55,041 nucleotides of DNA, taken from assembly GCA_035299085.1 (NCBI GenBank), contig DATGXG010000060.1, positions 1-55,041 of the forward strand, given 5' to 3'. This document shows positions 1 through 9,154 of this stretch, piece after piece (position 1 is the first letter of the stretch; each line of letters opens with the position of its first letter). Origin of the DNA: Bacteroidales bacterium. GTDB lineage: Bacteria; Bacteroidota; Bacteroidia; Bacteroidales; UBA10428. Made by a program: the position numbers and the translations under genes. The notes below the pieces were generated by a model. It had not been told where the DNA came from, did no database searches, and saw only the letters and a list, made by a program, of their open reading frames with translations.

Positions 1-81
1 CACAGAATTCTTGATCGGGAGAGTTCTTTTCTTTTAGCGAAGTGAATTAATTTTTAGCGATTTTTTCAGCAGCGGCGGCAT

Positions 82-145
82 TTTTTGGTCACTTTTTTTT
101 GCTGCAGAAAAAAAGTGACTCAGGGTTCGGGGCGGATAGCCCCGA
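82..145. repeat. Two adjacent intergenic hairpins
   Basis: A 12-bp inverted repeat (88-99 with 108-119, arms GTCAC plus a T run, loop GCTGCAG) is followed by a perfect 7-bp stem (127-133 with 139-145, TCGGGGC / GCCCCGA, loop GGATA). A structurally similar hairpin occurs at 46491-46522, which suggests a recurring intergenic element rather than a single terminator. The rest of 1-234 shows no gene. Confidence 0.5.
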
Positions 146-234
146 TAGAATAAATCCAGATATTAACGACTGATCGTCATATCATTCGGTGATCTTAAAA
201 ATAGGTTTAATCACTCACAATGACGAGCTATACT

Positions 235-1023
235 TTACCTCAGCTTATCCGGGTTAAATACCAGGGTGGCGGAACCATACGTGGCCTGCATGCCGCTGCG
301 GAATGAGTTTTCATAGGGCTTTGTTTCAATGGAACCATCCAGTACTTTTTCAGTGGCTATCCGCATATCCGTAATATATTGAGTCGTGAGAGGAGCCTTC
401 TCTTCCTGTTCATGATGGCCGACATAAATCCTGTCGATGTCACCCTTCATGGCTTCCAGTCGTTTCAGCGTCGAAAGGAATACGGTGAGCGGATCATTTG
501 AAATATGAGCCCAGACACTTGTCGATCCGATACCATCCCCTGTGAGCATATACCGCCCTTTCCTGTTATAAAAAGCTACAGAACCGGGAGTATGTCCCGG
601 GATCGACAGGATCTCAATCTTCTGATCTCCCAGGTCGAACATAAAACCTTCATCAAAAAACACCCATTTATTCCGGCTCCCCATAGGCATCAGGTTTGTA
701 TCAGCTTTGTGAACATATACCTTGTCGAAGTATTTGACCCCGCCACTGTGATCCATATGCCCGTGAGTAAGGGCTAATGTAACAGGAGTTGTTCCTGCCA
801 GTTTCCTAACGGCTTCCTTAAAACCTTCCTGTCCCGTGCACGCATCAATAACCAGTGCCTGCCTGCTGCCTAAAATCAGGTATGCGGTTGACAGTGTTCC
901 CTGCACGGCCTGGATCCGCCAGAAATTTTTACCCAGTTCGTCGATCCTGTAATTTTCCTGCGCATGGATGCGAACTATGGCCAGAACCAGGAATGCGATA
1001 AGAATTGTGGTTTTTGTTTTCAT
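235..1023 (-). CDS. Secreted metallo-beta-lactamase-fold hydrolase
   Basis: A 262-residue MBL-fold metal hydrolase. A signal peptide occupies residues 1-22 (MKTKTTILIAF... ending HAQ), so the protein is exported. The zinc motif H-x-H-x-D-H is at 87-92 (THGHMDH). Further metal ligands are likely His144 (PGHTPGS), Asp163 (TGDG) and a His at 203/204 (VGHH), so both metal sites look intact. The substrate cannot be read from the sequence; hydroxyacylglutathione hydrolase-like or lactonase-like members share this pattern. It lies 2 bp downstream of the esterase gene on the same strand, so the two are very likely cotranscribed. The family is certain; the substrate is unknown. Confidence 0.88.
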   Translation of the reverse strand: MKTKTTILIAFLVLAIVRIHAQENYRIDELGKNFWRIQAVQGTLSTAYLILGSRQALVIDACTGQEGFKEAVRKLAGTTPVTLALTHGHMDHSGGVKYFDKVYVHKADTNLMPMGSRNKWVFFDEGFMFDLGDQKIEILSIPGHTPGSVAFYNRKGRYMLTGDGIGSTSVWAHISNDPLTVFLSTLKRLEAMKGDIDRIYVGHHEQEEKAPLTTQYITDMRIATEKVLDGSIETKPYENSFRSGMQATYGSATLVFNPDKLR

Positions 1024-1025
1024 GT

Positions 1026-2912
1026 TTATTTTTTTGTTTTTGGGTTGCTTACTTTGATTTTCAGTGTTCCCCAGTGAAGTTTCCGCTCAATGGGGTTATA
1101 GCTGTTTGTTTCATAATCGCCTGTAAATTCAATCACATGGCCGTCGGGACAATCAGGAGAAATGGTCACGACAGAGCTGAGTGCATATCCGTCTTCCCAT
1201 ATTGAGGGGATCTGTTCATCCATTAATTCTTCTTTTGACCTGTTAATCCATGGATCATTGGTATACAATCTGAGCCGGTTCTTACTTTTATAAACCATAA
1301 TGCTTTCGCCTGCATTGGCTGTTCCATCAGCGTTTCCCTTTCCAAAGGCCTTTTCCCTTATGACCCTGCCATCATCGATGCGGATGCTGTCGAATGCAGG
1401 AGCATTGAAAAGCACCGGAACAATAACCTCATCGGCATACGTTGTGTCACCGGATTGAATGGTGACCTTAAACTTTACCTGTGAAGGCTCAGCATGCATC
1501 GGTGGAGTTTTGCCGCAGGTGGCTCTTATGGCTGGCAAAATAAGGATTCGTTCACGGGCTTCAGGTTTCATCGTAATTTCATTTCCATACAAAACGACAT
1601 CTTTGTCGCACGATTGAACACGAATGGCAAGAGATTCATCCCCGCTAAAATCACCGCCCCGGTTGTACAATTGAATATAAAGATCATTATCCCCGGTTTC
1701 AAGCAGTTTCTTGTTATCCTGTAAAGAATACCTTAAAAAGGCTGGTTCCGGTATATCTCCGGGTAAGAAAATAGCCGTTTCATAATCATTCGGGCCAAAT
1801 GAAAGTCCTAATCTGCCCTCTTTATCGGCAACCGCCCTGTCATCAATCATTGAGGAGTTATCATTAATGAAATGAATGACCTGGTATGCTTTCCCGGGAA
1901 CATATAAAGGAGCAGTCGTTATGGTAACCGGAATACGCAAAGAAGGCCCGTCAGGAAGCCATTTCAATGTTTGCACACCCATCCCGTGCTTAGTCACATT
2001 TCTCAGGAAAATAAACCCGGGAATATTTTTATTGCTGTTCACGTTGTAATCCCATACACTAAACTGGTTGTACAAGTCATAATGCGACCAGGATGAAGGA
2101 TAGGTGAATGGCCTTCCGAAATTACTGCATACGAACTTCATGGCCATCTCAAATGCTTTTGTTTCGCCCGGTTTATCGACCATATGACCACCATGAAACC
2201 CGTAAAATTCATAAGGATTGCCTTCCCATTGAGCACCTTTTTGGACTTCCTCGTTAAGATAAACCAGTATGTCCCTGTCGCCTCCCTGTTGGCGTACCGG
2301 AACCTCCATCAGGTTTTTGAAGGTATACCGCACCTGGTAGAGCGTATGGTTTTCAGGATAACCGATGAAAAATTCAGGTGTACCGGCCAGGTTCACGGCA
2401 GAGCAAACTTTATCGGGGTATTTTCCGGCAAGGAAAAACGACATGATACCGCCCATGCTGAAGCCGATAATACCGCGATGGCTTCGGTCAGACAACGTGC
2501 GGTATTTCGAATCTATGTGTTCCACCAGTTCAGGGAAATAATCTTTCATTTGTACAGGGTACCTGATATCCTTGTGGTTCCCGATGTTATATGGCCGGGG
2601 CTGGCTTTCTTCAATGTTTCCATCCCACATGACGAGAATAACCCTGTACTTATCGACAAGGTCTTTAATCATGGTGTACTCAAGCAGGGCATTGTCATCT
2701 TTGAAATGCCGACCGCCCCAACCATGGAAGAAATAAATGACAGGAAATCTTTCTGAATTGTTTTTATAGTTCCCCGGCAGGTAAATCCGGTAAAACTTCT
2801 GATGCCCGAATACCTGGCTGAAGTGAGAAGTGTCAGTGTAGGGAGGGATTTGGGATTGAGAAAAGAGAGCCAAATTGAAAAGAAGGCATAAGAAAACAAG
2901 CAGATATTTCAT
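1026..2912 (-). CDS. Secreted alpha/beta-hydrolase esterase (esterase D-like)
   Basis: About 628 residues. I start at the ATG giving MKYLLVFLCLLFNLALFSQ, a clear signal peptide, and not at the ATG 19 codons upstream. Residues about 35-270 form an alpha/beta-hydrolase of the esterase D/feruloyl-esterase type. It has the oxyanion-region motif YFFHGWGG, the nucleophile elbow GFSMGG and a late His in FHGGH. The remaining ~350 residues are predicted beta-rich with no motif I recognise, which is unusually long for this esterase class. Such enzymes deacylate sugars or act on S-formylglutathione; export argues for a sugar-ester or polymer substrate. The gene leads a two-gene operon with the MBL hydrolase. 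Confidence 0.8.
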   Translation of the reverse strand: MKYLLVFLCLLFNLALFSQSQIPPYTDTSHFSQVFGHQKFYRIYLPGNYKNNSERFPVIYFFHGWGGRHFKDDNALLEYTMIKDLVDKYRVILVMWDGNIEESQPRPYNIGNHKDIRYPVQMKDYFPELVEHIDSKYRTLSDRSHRGIIGFSMGGIMSFFLAGKYPDKVCSAVNLAGTPEFFIGYPENHTLYQVRYTFKNLMEVPVRQQGGDRDILVYLNEEVQKGAQWEGNPYEFYGFHGGHMVDKPGETKAFEMAMKFVCSNFGRPFTYPSSWSHYDLYNQFSVWDYNVNSNKNIPGFIFLRNVTKHGMGVQTLKWLPDGPSLRIPVTITTAPLYVPGKAYQVIHFINDNSSMIDDRAVADKEGRLGLSFGPNDYETAIFLPGDIPEPAFLRYSLQDNKKLLETGDNDLYIQLYNRGGDFSGDESLAIRVQSCDKDVVLYGNEITMKPEARERILILPAIRATCGKTPPMHAEPSQVKFKVTIQSGDTTYADEVIVPVLFNAPAFDSIRIDDGRVIREKAFGKGNADGTANAGESIMVYKSKNRLRLYTNDPWINRSKEELMDEQIPSIWEDGYALSSVVTISPDCPDGHVIEFTGDYETNSYNPIERKLHWGTLKIKVSNPKTKK

Positions 2913-3002
2913 GATATCATTTTTTTGCGGGCCGGGTGTGAGGATTATATCTTTAAAACAAATATACAATTTTCACTAAGTTTGACAACCAAAACAGCAC
3001 CT

Positions 3003-3503
3003 ATGGAAACGCTTGAAAATATAATTGAACTGTTGAAACTGAAACCTCATCCGGAGGGAGGATTTTACCGTGAAACATACCGCAGCGAGGGAATCATCAG
3101 TGACAGATGCCTTGGCCCGGAATACAGCGGAAGCCGCAATCATTCAACCTGCATTTATTACCTGTTGAATAATGATGCCTTCTCGTCGTTTCATAAAATA
3201 GTACAGGATGAAATCTGGCACTATTATGATGGATCTCCGGTTGCCCTCCAGATGATCACGCCCCTTGGCTACCACATCGAAGTTATAGTAGGAAGGGATT
3301 TCTCAAAAGGCCAGGTTCCCCAATATGTGATCCCCGGAGGCACCTGGTTCGCTGCCAAACCTTTAGAGGCCGAAAGTTATTCGTTATTCGGATGCACGGT
3401 TGCTCCCGGTTTTACATTTGCCGATTTTAAACAGGGTGACCGTGAGGAACTACTGCAGCTTTTCCCTCAATATAGGGATCTTATTTTGGAATATACACGG
3501 TAA
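3003..3503 (+). CDS. DUF985-family cupin protein
   Basis: A 166-residue cytoplasmic protein of the cupin_5/DUF985 family. The family signature PHPEGGFYRETYRS is at residues 16-29. It is followed by the small-barrel strands around YYLLNNDAFSSFHKI and EIWHYYDGSPV, with FHK and WHYY placed where cupin motif 1 lies, and a second motif near GGTWFAAK. The ATG at 3003 is chosen because the 26 upstream in-frame codons contain no family residues. It is transcribed divergently from the esterase gene with a gap of about 90 bp. The biochemical role of the family is poorly defined. Confidence 0.85.
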   Translation: METLENIIELLKLKPHPEGGFYRETYRSEGIISDRCLGPEYSGSRNHSTCIYYLLNNDAFSSFHKIVQDEIWHYYDGSPVALQMITPLGYHIEVIVGRDFSKGQVPQYVIPGGTWFAAKPLEAESYSLFGCTVAPGFTFADFKQGDREELLQLFPQYRDLILEYTR

Positions 3504-3575
3504 GCAGAACCTGTTCGAGCCGAGGTTCTGCCTCGGCCGAATATATCTTTTCAGGCTGTGCCTGAATTAAATTTA
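3504..3575. repeat. REP-like palindromic repeat (CGAGGTTCTGCCTCGG type)
   Basis: Two imperfect palindromes in tandem: CGAGGTTCTGCCTCGGCCGA and TTCAGGCTGTGCCTGAA. The same two modules, in the other order and with small changes, recur at 28453-28648, so this is a dispersed intergenic repeat family of the genome. Confidence 0.75.
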
Positions 3576-3663
3576 AAATACTAATTACCACTCCTAAAGG
3601 TGACTTACAAACTTTGAACAGTACTTCTCTTCTGAATGTTTATTACATAAAAGCCAAACCCTT

Positions 3664-3783
3664 ATGAATAACTTCTGGAGGACCCTGATTGCCGCATACG
3701 GTGCAAAAAAACTAGGTGGAGGGTGTATCTCCACCATAGTTGTTTTTATAGTAATCTTTATGCTGCTCAAACAATGCAGCTGA
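3664..3783 (+). CDS. Small single-pass membrane peptide (39 aa)
   Basis: A short ORF, ATG at 3664 to TGA at 3781-3783. It begins MNNFWRTLIAAYGAKKLGGG, then Cys-Ile-Ser-Thr, and continues as one hydrophobic helix (about residues 22-35) ending KQCS. A charged N-terminal amphipathic stretch, a Gly-Gly-Gly-Cys hinge and a transmembrane segment are what I expect of a real small membrane protein, not of random translation. It ends exactly where the convergent oligopeptidase gene ends (adjacent stop codons), filling the gap with no overlap. I do not recognise a named family; no strong ribosome-binding site is visible, which is usual for this phylum. Confidence 0.5.
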   Translation: MNNFWRTLIAAYGAKKLGGGCISTIVVFIVIFMLLKQCS

Positions 3784-5925
3784 TCATTCAGCCACTCCCA
3801 GCCTGTCAATCAGGAAGGCATATCTGAACGCAACCTCTTTCAGGTAGTCAAATCGTCCCGTGGCCCCGCCATGACCTGATTCAAGGTTTGTTTTAAGCAA
3901 TACAATATTATTTCCCGTTTTCATCGCCCTGATTTTGGCGACAAATTTTGCAGGTTCATGATACAGAACCTGGGAATCGTTCCATCCCGCTGTCGCCAGG
4001 ATATCGGGATAATTCTGTTGCTTAATGTTATCATACGGCGAATAACTCAGCATGTATTTATAATCTGCTTCATTGTGAGGATTTCCCCATTGTTCGTACT
4101 CCTGGGTGGTAAGCGGCAATGATTCATCGAGCATGGTGGATACCACATCTACAAAGGGTACATCGGCAATCACGGCTTTGAACAAATCAGGCCGCATTAC
4201 AGTTACCGCGCCTACAAGCAATCCGCCTGCACTGCCTCCATTTATGGCCAGTTTGGCAGGCTGCGTATAGTTGTCCTGTATGAGTTTTTCTGCACAGGCA
4301 ATGAAATCATTGAATGAATTTTTCTTGTTCATTAACTTTCCGTTCTCATACCACTGCTCTCCCATCTCGCTGCCGCCACGGACCTGTCCTATTGCAAAAA
4401 CGAAACCCTTGTCGACCAGACTGAATATACCCGATCTGAAATTGGCATCGGTACTGTAACCGTAAGACCCGTATCCATAAAGCAATGCCGGGTTATTTCC
4501 GTCTTTCTTCAGTTCTTTTTTGTACACGATAGCCATAGGAACTTTGGTGCTGTCGGATGAGACTGCCCACAATCGTTCAACTACATAGGCATCAGGATTA
4601 AATCCCGACGGAATTTCCTGCTCCTTCAATTTTACAGCCGATCTGTCCGACATATTATACTCGTACGTGGTGAGCGGACGATTCAGGGAGGAATAATTAT
4701 AGCGGCATTTGATGGATGTGAATTCCGGCGTATATTCCGGTGTTACGGCATAGACAGGTTCCGGAAATTCAATGATATTGCTTTGTTTTGTCTCAATATT
4801 ATAAACAGATATTCCGTCAAGGCCATTTTTCCGAATGAATAAAGCAAGAAATTTTTCAAAAAGTTCCATATCCTGTATTTTAACTGCAGGATCGTGAGGT
4901 ATAATTTCTTTCCATTTTGTCATGTCTCCATCACTGCCCAGGGGTGCTTCAAATATCTTTCGGTTTGGACTCTGCTTATCTTTATACCGGATAAAAATCC
5001 CGTTTTTATGATGTTCCATGAAATATTCAACATCCGGTTTTCGTGCCATAAACAATTTGAAATCGCCCTCCGGTTTGTCTGCAGGAATATACCTGTATTC
5101 ACTCGAAGTGAAACTTGATGAGACCATGTAGATGTATTCCTTTGTTTTCGATATGGCCAGACCAAGGTTAAACATATCGTCCTTTTCCTCATAAATCAGC
5201 TTATCAGGTACCTTCGAATTTAATACATGGCGATAAACCCGGTAAGGCCGAAGCGATTCATTGCCCACGGCATAAAAGACGGTTTTGTTATCGTTGGCCA
5301 GGACAAATGACTGCACTTTCCCGATTACATCCGGCAAATCCTCACCTGTATTCAGGATTCTGAATTTCAGGTTGAAATCGGCGTATGAACCGGTAGTGTT
5401 AAACATGTACCCGGCAACCTCATTGTTCTTTGTAACTTCATAATCAGCAAATAAATAAGCATTGTTGCCTTCGGCCATTTTATTTACATCGAACAGAATT
5501 TCCTCGGGCGCCTGGAGGTTTTCCTTTTTCCTGCAATAAACCCTATATTGTTTGTCTTTTTCAGTCCGGCTGTAATAAAAATACCCATTGTCCAGCTTAG
5601 GAACAGTCTGATCATCTTCTTTTATTCTCCCCTTCATTTCTTTATATAACGTTTGCTGAAGATCTTTTGTGTGTGACATTACCGTGTCGAAATACGCATT
5701 CTCGGCTTTCAGATAAGCCATCACATCGGGATTACTCCTGTCCTTTAACCAGAAGTAATTATCAATCCTTACATTACCAAATTCCTTCAGCGTATCCGGC
5801 TTAACCGCGGCAACAGGAGGTTTCGGATAGTTTGTTTCATCAGTCACTGTGGCAGATTTTTGTTTTTGACAACCGAATGGAAAAAAACAAAAGAAGATAA
5901 GGGAGAGAAGAAGAATTTTTTTCAT
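3784..5925 (-). CDS. ptrB: Oligopeptidase B-type S9A serine peptidase (lipoprotein)
   Basis: 713 residues. The N-terminus MKKILLLSLIFFCFFPFGC carries a lipobox (Cys19), so it is a membrane-anchored, probably periplasmic enzyme, unlike cytoplasmic E. coli oligopeptidase B. Residues about 40-450 form the seven-bladed propeller region and 450-713 the alpha/beta-hydrolase domain. The catalytic Ser is Ser565 (GGSAGG), with Asp650 (WNDSQV) and His685 (SGHGG). Spacing of 85 and 35 residues equals that I recall for the E. coli enzyme triad (532/617/652), which supports oligopeptidase B over prolyl endopeptidase. The family cleaves short peptides after basic residues. It is monocistronic; the upstream gene ends about 300 bp away beyond a repeat region. 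Confidence 0.9.
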   Translation of the reverse strand: MKKILLLSLIFFCFFPFGCQKQKSATVTDETNYPKPPVAAVKPDTLKEFGNVRIDNYFWLKDRSNPDVMAYLKAENAYFDTVMSHTKDLQQTLYKEMKGRIKEDDQTVPKLDNGYFYYSRTEKDKQYRVYCRKKENLQAPEEILFDVNKMAEGNNAYLFADYEVTKNNEVAGYMFNTTGSYADFNLKFRILNTGEDLPDVIGKVQSFVLANDNKTVFYAVGNESLRPYRVYRHVLNSKVPDKLIYEEKDDMFNLGLAISKTKEYIYMVSSSFTSSEYRYIPADKPEGDFKLFMARKPDVEYFMEHHKNGIFIRYKDKQSPNRKIFEAPLGSDGDMTKWKEIIPHDPAVKIQDMELFEKFLALFIRKNGLDGISVYNIETKQSNIIEFPEPVYAVTPEYTPEFTSIKCRYNYSSLNRPLTTYEYNMSDRSAVKLKEQEIPSGFNPDAYVVERLWAVSSDSTKVPMAIVYKKELKKDGNNPALLYGYGSYGYSTDANFRSGIFSLVDKGFVFAIGQVRGGSEMGEQWYENGKLMNKKNSFNDFIACAEKLIQDNYTQPAKLAINGGSAGGLLVGAVTVMRPDLFKAVIADVPFVDVVSTMLDESLPLTTQEYEQWGNPHNEADYKYMLSYSPYDNIKQQNYPDILATAGWNDSQVLYHEPAKFVAKIRAMKTGNNIVLLKTNLESGHGGATGRFDYLKEVAFRYAFLIDRLGVAE

Positions 5926-6015
5926 AAATGAAGGTTTAGTGTATGGAAGAATACTACTACTAATATGCTGAAAAAAAGCCTAATACCAAAATTAAAATAG
6001 TTTTATTTTTAAGTA

Positions 6016-6225
6016 CCTGACGCTGTCAGGTCTATCTCCCCTTCTCCCCTTCTCCCACTCTCCCTTTCTCCCTTTCTCCCTTTCATTCTTTCATTCTTTC
6101 ATTTTTTCATTCTTTCATTCTTTCATTCTTTCATTTTTTCTAATTCCCCCAGACGCTGACAGGTCCTCCGGACGCTGTCAGGTCTTCCACCAGGCGCTGA
6201 CAGGTCATGCGGACGCTGTCAGGTC
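6016..6225. repeat. Intergenic composite repeat: CGCTGTCAGGTC units, pyrimidine tract and 8-bp tandem repeat
   Basis: Five copies of a core [A/G]CGCTG[T/A]CAGGT lie at 6020-6031, 6153-6164, 6172-6183, 6194-6205 and 6213-6224. The first sits in a perfect 6-bp palindrome (CCTGAC-GCT-GTCAGG, 6016-6030). Between the first and second copies are a C/T-only tract and seven consecutive octamers of the form CATTCTTT or CATTTTTT (6084-6139). No ORF is present. The whole block separates two minus-strand genes. Confidence 0.85.
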
Positions 6226-6227
6226 TT

Positions 6228-7280
6228 CTAAAGCTCCTCATTCGGTGTCAGTGTATCACCTTTCCCGTAATTATGGTCCGAAAGGGCGCCGGTTTCTTCA
6301 AAATCAATACGGGCTTCCTGTTCATTCAGTCCTTCACCTTCGTATGCAGCCTGCAGTATATTCATATCCAGTTTTTTCATTTGCATCATGGCCTTCATGA
6401 ATCTTTTGCCACCTTCTGAACCGGTGTCGCTTGTCCACAGTGAAATTTTATCCGGCACCACCTGCCAAGACACCCCATACCGGTCGGAAAGCCATCCGCA
6501 CATCTGGGCGCTTTCATCACCACCGCGTGTCAGTTCATTCCAGTAATGATCAATTTCTTGCTGGCTATGACAATTAACAACAAACGATATTCCGGGATTC
6601 AAAAGAAAAGGAACGTCATTTCCACTGTCCATTGCTTTAAAATTCTGGCCATTCAGACTGAATGCCGAATATTTTACGAGACCGGTAGGACCCGGATCTT
6701 CTTCGGTATATCTTTCAATTCTTTCAACTGCAGAATTTTCAAATACACTCATATAAAAATTTATGGCTTCTTCGCATTTGCCTCGCCCCTCTCCTGTGAA
6801 CATAATGCAGGGAGCTATAATCTGGCTGTCGTTTGCGAGAATCAGCTGCCATGAAACTCCGTATTTGTCTTCCACCCATCCGTACTTTTCACTAAACGGG
6901 TATTTGTCAAGTTCCATTCGCACCAATCCTCCTTCAGAAAGCCGGCACCATAAGTCATCAATTTTTTCATGCGTTCTGCAATTCACCATAAAAGAAATGG
7001 CAGGAGTTATTTTATATACAGGGCCTCCGTTAATAGCCGTAAAATCCATACCTTCTAACTGGAACGACACCGTCATGACAGAGTTTTCAGGAACGCCAGC
7101 CATTGCAGACGATTCCGCATTGTAATGGGTTATCGTTTTTACACGGGCATTTTTAAAAACCGATGCATAAAAATTGGCTGCTTCTTCAGCCTGGTTATCA
7201 AACCAAAGGAACGGAACGATTTTCTGAAAATCATTCCCTTTCACCACATCAAGCGGCCGGGGATTAATATGAGTCTCCAT
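6228..7280 (-). CDS. Tandem VOC/PhnB-like protein
   Basis: 350 residues, cytoplasmic. It holds two copies of a glyoxalase/VOC-fold domain of the PhnB (3-demethylubiquinone-9 3-methyltransferase-like) type. Copy 1 starts near residue 20 (PFLWFDNQAEEAANFYASVF). Copy 2 starts near residue 157 (CIMFTGEGRGKCEEAINFYM). Each contains the FY.SVF.N motif, an internal I.F.VNC segment and a closing YGVSWQ motif (YGVSWQLI and YGVSWQVV). Single-domain members are about 150 aa, so this is a fused duplication. After copy 2 there is a 50-residue acidic tail with MKAMMQMKKLDM, also common in the family. The enzymatic role is unknown. Confidence 0.85.
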   Translation of the reverse strand: METHINPRPLDVVKGNDFQKIVPFLWFDNQAEEAANFYASVFKNARVKTITHYNAESSAMAGVPENSVMTVSFQLEGMDFTAINGGPVYKITPAISFMVNCRTHEKIDDLWCRLSEGGLVRMELDKYPFSEKYGWVEDKYGVSWQLILANDSQIIAPCIMFTGEGRGKCEEAINFYMSVFENSAVERIERYTEEDPGPTGLVKYSAFSLNGQNFKAMDSGNDVPFLLNPGISFVVNCHSQQEIDHYWNELTRGGDESAQMCGWLSDRYGVSWQVVPDKISLWTSDTGSEGGKRFMKAMMQMKKLDMNILQAAYEGEGLNEQEARIDFEETGALSDHNYGKGDTLTPNEEL

Positions 7281-7395
7281 AATTTTAAAATTTAAGATTT
7301 AACTACTCACTATAGGAGACTGAAAAACAAAACGCCAAATTGAAAGTTCGACTTTATTTCATAATTTAGTTAGTTGTCCAAACAGGAAAAAGCTC

Positions 7396-7635
7396 ATGAA
7401 ATTTACAAGGGAAGACTATAATAAAAGAATCGTTGATACGGCAGGCAAAATTCCGGATGATGAACCTGTGTTCCTTCTGAGAGCCCAGGATGTATATGCC
7501 CCGTCTACATTACGGTATTATGCCAAACTGCTCGAAGATGACGGTAACATCGATATGGCCGAAGAACTGCGGGCGCATGCGCGGCAAATGGTTGTCTGGC
7601 AGAAATCGGTGCGTGTACATCTTCCGGATGTATAG
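7396..7635 (+). CDS. Conserved-looking small protein, 79 aa
   Basis: A soluble 79-residue protein without signal or membrane segment. It is rich in charged residues, with a likely helix-turn-helix-like bundle in the middle (APSTLRYYAKLLEDDGNIDM). An AGGA purine stretch 10-12 bp before the ATG could act as a ribosome-binding site. It precedes the AraC-type regulator by 40 bp on the same strand and may be cotranscribed with it. I do not recognise its family; codon usage and composition match its neighbours, so it is probably real. Confidence 0.6.
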   Translation: MKFTREDYNKRIVDTAGKIPDDEPVFLLRAQDVYAPSTLRYYAKLLEDDGNIDMAEELRAHARQMVVWQKSVRVHLPDV

Positions 7636-7675
7636 CGAATCGTCAATCGTAAATCTGAAATCGTAAATTATTCTG

Positions 7676-8506
7676 ATGGATAAACTTTTTCATATATTCC
7701 AGGTTAACGAGGAAGATGCGCTTAGGATTTCATCAGCGCCCGACGAACCGCATCAGCATGATTACGAAGAGCTCATAGTGGGTGTGGAAGGAAAGCTTGA
7801 TCATTTCATCGACTTTAAAACAACCATCATTGAGGCGCCTTTAATCAGTTTTGTTGCAAAGGGCAAAATGCATCGTGTAATCCCCTATCTGCACAACGGT
7901 AAATGCAGCATGTGGGTAATCCGGTTTCAAAGCGAATTTATTCCGGAGACAACGTTTCAATTGTACTCATTCTATCATGATCACGCTAATATCAAACTTC
8001 AGCCGGGCATGTGCTATGACAGGCTGACCCAGATCTGCAGCATGATGTATGGTGAAATGCAGCGTCCCGTGCCTGACCTGAGTATTGTCAGTCATCTGCT
8101 GAATGCCCTCTTTTCGATGATAGAAGCCGAACGCCGGAATGTGTTGCCCGAACCCGAAATACTCAACAAAACGCAGAACATCACATTCAAAAACTTCTTG
8201 AAAATTCTTGAAGAGAACTACAGAAGACCTGAAGGTGTTGAGTTCTATGCTGAAAAGCTTTTTATGTCGTCCAGAAATCTGAATCTTATCTGTAAAAATA
8301 TCCTGAACCAGAGCGTGTCGGAAATAATTGAAACCCGAAAACTGATTGAAGCCAAAAATCTGCTCATCCATACCGATAAAACCATTTCGGAAATAGGCTA
8401 TGAACTCGGATACAATGAGAAATCGTATTTCACAAACGTTTTCAAAAGAAAATCTGGTCAGACCCCATCCGAGTTCCGTAATGAGATGAAAAACCATCTT
8501 TCCTGA
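7676..8506 (+). CDS. AraC-family transcriptional regulator
   Basis: 276 residues. The N-terminal ~150 residues have the layout of a cupin-like sensor, with paired His residues at QHDYEELIVG that resemble an AraC-type ligand pocket. The C-terminal ~100 residues are the double helix-turn-helix. The second HTH is visible as KTISEIGYELGYNEKSYFTN followed by FKRKSGQTPSEFR. It likely controls the YceI and dioxygenase genes that follow on the same strand after a 100-bp gap, and perhaps the 79-aa gene before it. The inducer is unknown. Confidence 0.88.
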   Translation: MDKLFHIFQVNEEDALRISSAPDEPHQHDYEELIVGVEGKLDHFIDFKTTIIEAPLISFVAKGKMHRVIPYLHNGKCSMWVIRFQSEFIPETTFQLYSFYHDHANIKLQPGMCYDRLTQICSMMYGEMQRPVPDLSIVSHLLNALFSMIEAERRNVLPEPEILNKTQNITFKNFLKILEENYRRPEGVEFYAEKLFMSSRNLNLICKNILNQSVSEIIETRKLIEAKNLLIHTDKTISEIGYELGYNEKSYFTNVFKRKSGQTPSEFRNEMKNHLS

Positions 8507-8606
8507 ATTTACAACTCTTTTTCCGGAAAGTGTAATCCCCGTTTTATGAGGTTGTTGCAACTTTGTACTGTTAAATTATTAAAACAGTATAATAAAAATC
8601 TGAAAT

Positions 8607-9152
8607 ATGGAAAATACAATTTCAACCAGTAAATGGGTCCTTGATCCTTCACACAGTGAACTGCTTTTTAAGGTGAAACATCTTATGATCACCAATGTCA
8701 AAGGTGAATTCAGAAAATTCAATGCTGAAATCGACGGTGAAGATTTTACCAAATCAAAAGTAAAAGTGGTGATTGATGCCGGCTCTGTTTTTACAAATGA
8801 AGACAACAGGGACGCACACCTGAAAAGCGCGGATTTCTTTGATGTGGAAAATCATAAGGAAATTACATTTGAAAGTAAATCGGTTAAAAAAGTAGATGAA
8901 GAAACCTACAAACTCACCGGTGACCTGTCAATCAAGGGAATTACCCGCGAAGTGGTTCTCGATGCCGAATTCGGCGGAATAAATAAGGATCCCTGGGGAA
9001 ATGAGAAAGCCGGGTTTTCACTGAGTGGCAAAATAAACCGCAAAGACTGGGGTTTGAACTGGAATGCAGCACTTGAAACCGGCGGCGTGCTTGTAAGTGA
9101 TGATGTACGCATCAATGGCGAAGTGCAATTTGTTAAAGCACAGTTGAACTGA
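8607..9152 (+). CDS. YceI-family lipid-binding-fold protein
   Basis: 181 residues spanning the complete YceI domain. It opens with WVLDPSHSELLFKVKHLMIT, the family hallmark, and continues with VKGEFRKFNAEI, the SADFFDVENHKEITF segment and a closing GFSLSGKINRKDWGLNW. The YceI fold is a lipocalin-like barrel that binds isoprenoid or fatty-amide ligands. No signal peptide is seen, so this copy is probably cytoplasmic. Its stop codon is 2 bp before the next ATG, so it is cotranscribed with the dioxygenase gene. Confidence 0.9.
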   Translation: MENTISTSKWVLDPSHSELLFKVKHLMITNVKGEFRKFNAEIDGEDFTKSKVKVVIDAGSVFTNEDNRDAHLKSADFFDVENHKEITFESKSVKKVDEETYKLTGDLSIKGITREVVLDAEFGGINKDPWGNEKAGFSLSGKINRKDWGLNWNAALETGGVLVSDDVRINGEVQFVKAQLN

Positions 9153-9154
9153 TT

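Noticed and set aside
2184..2756. Plus-strand 190-codon ORF
   Set aside because: It is antisense to the esterase gene and lacks any recognisable protein pattern.
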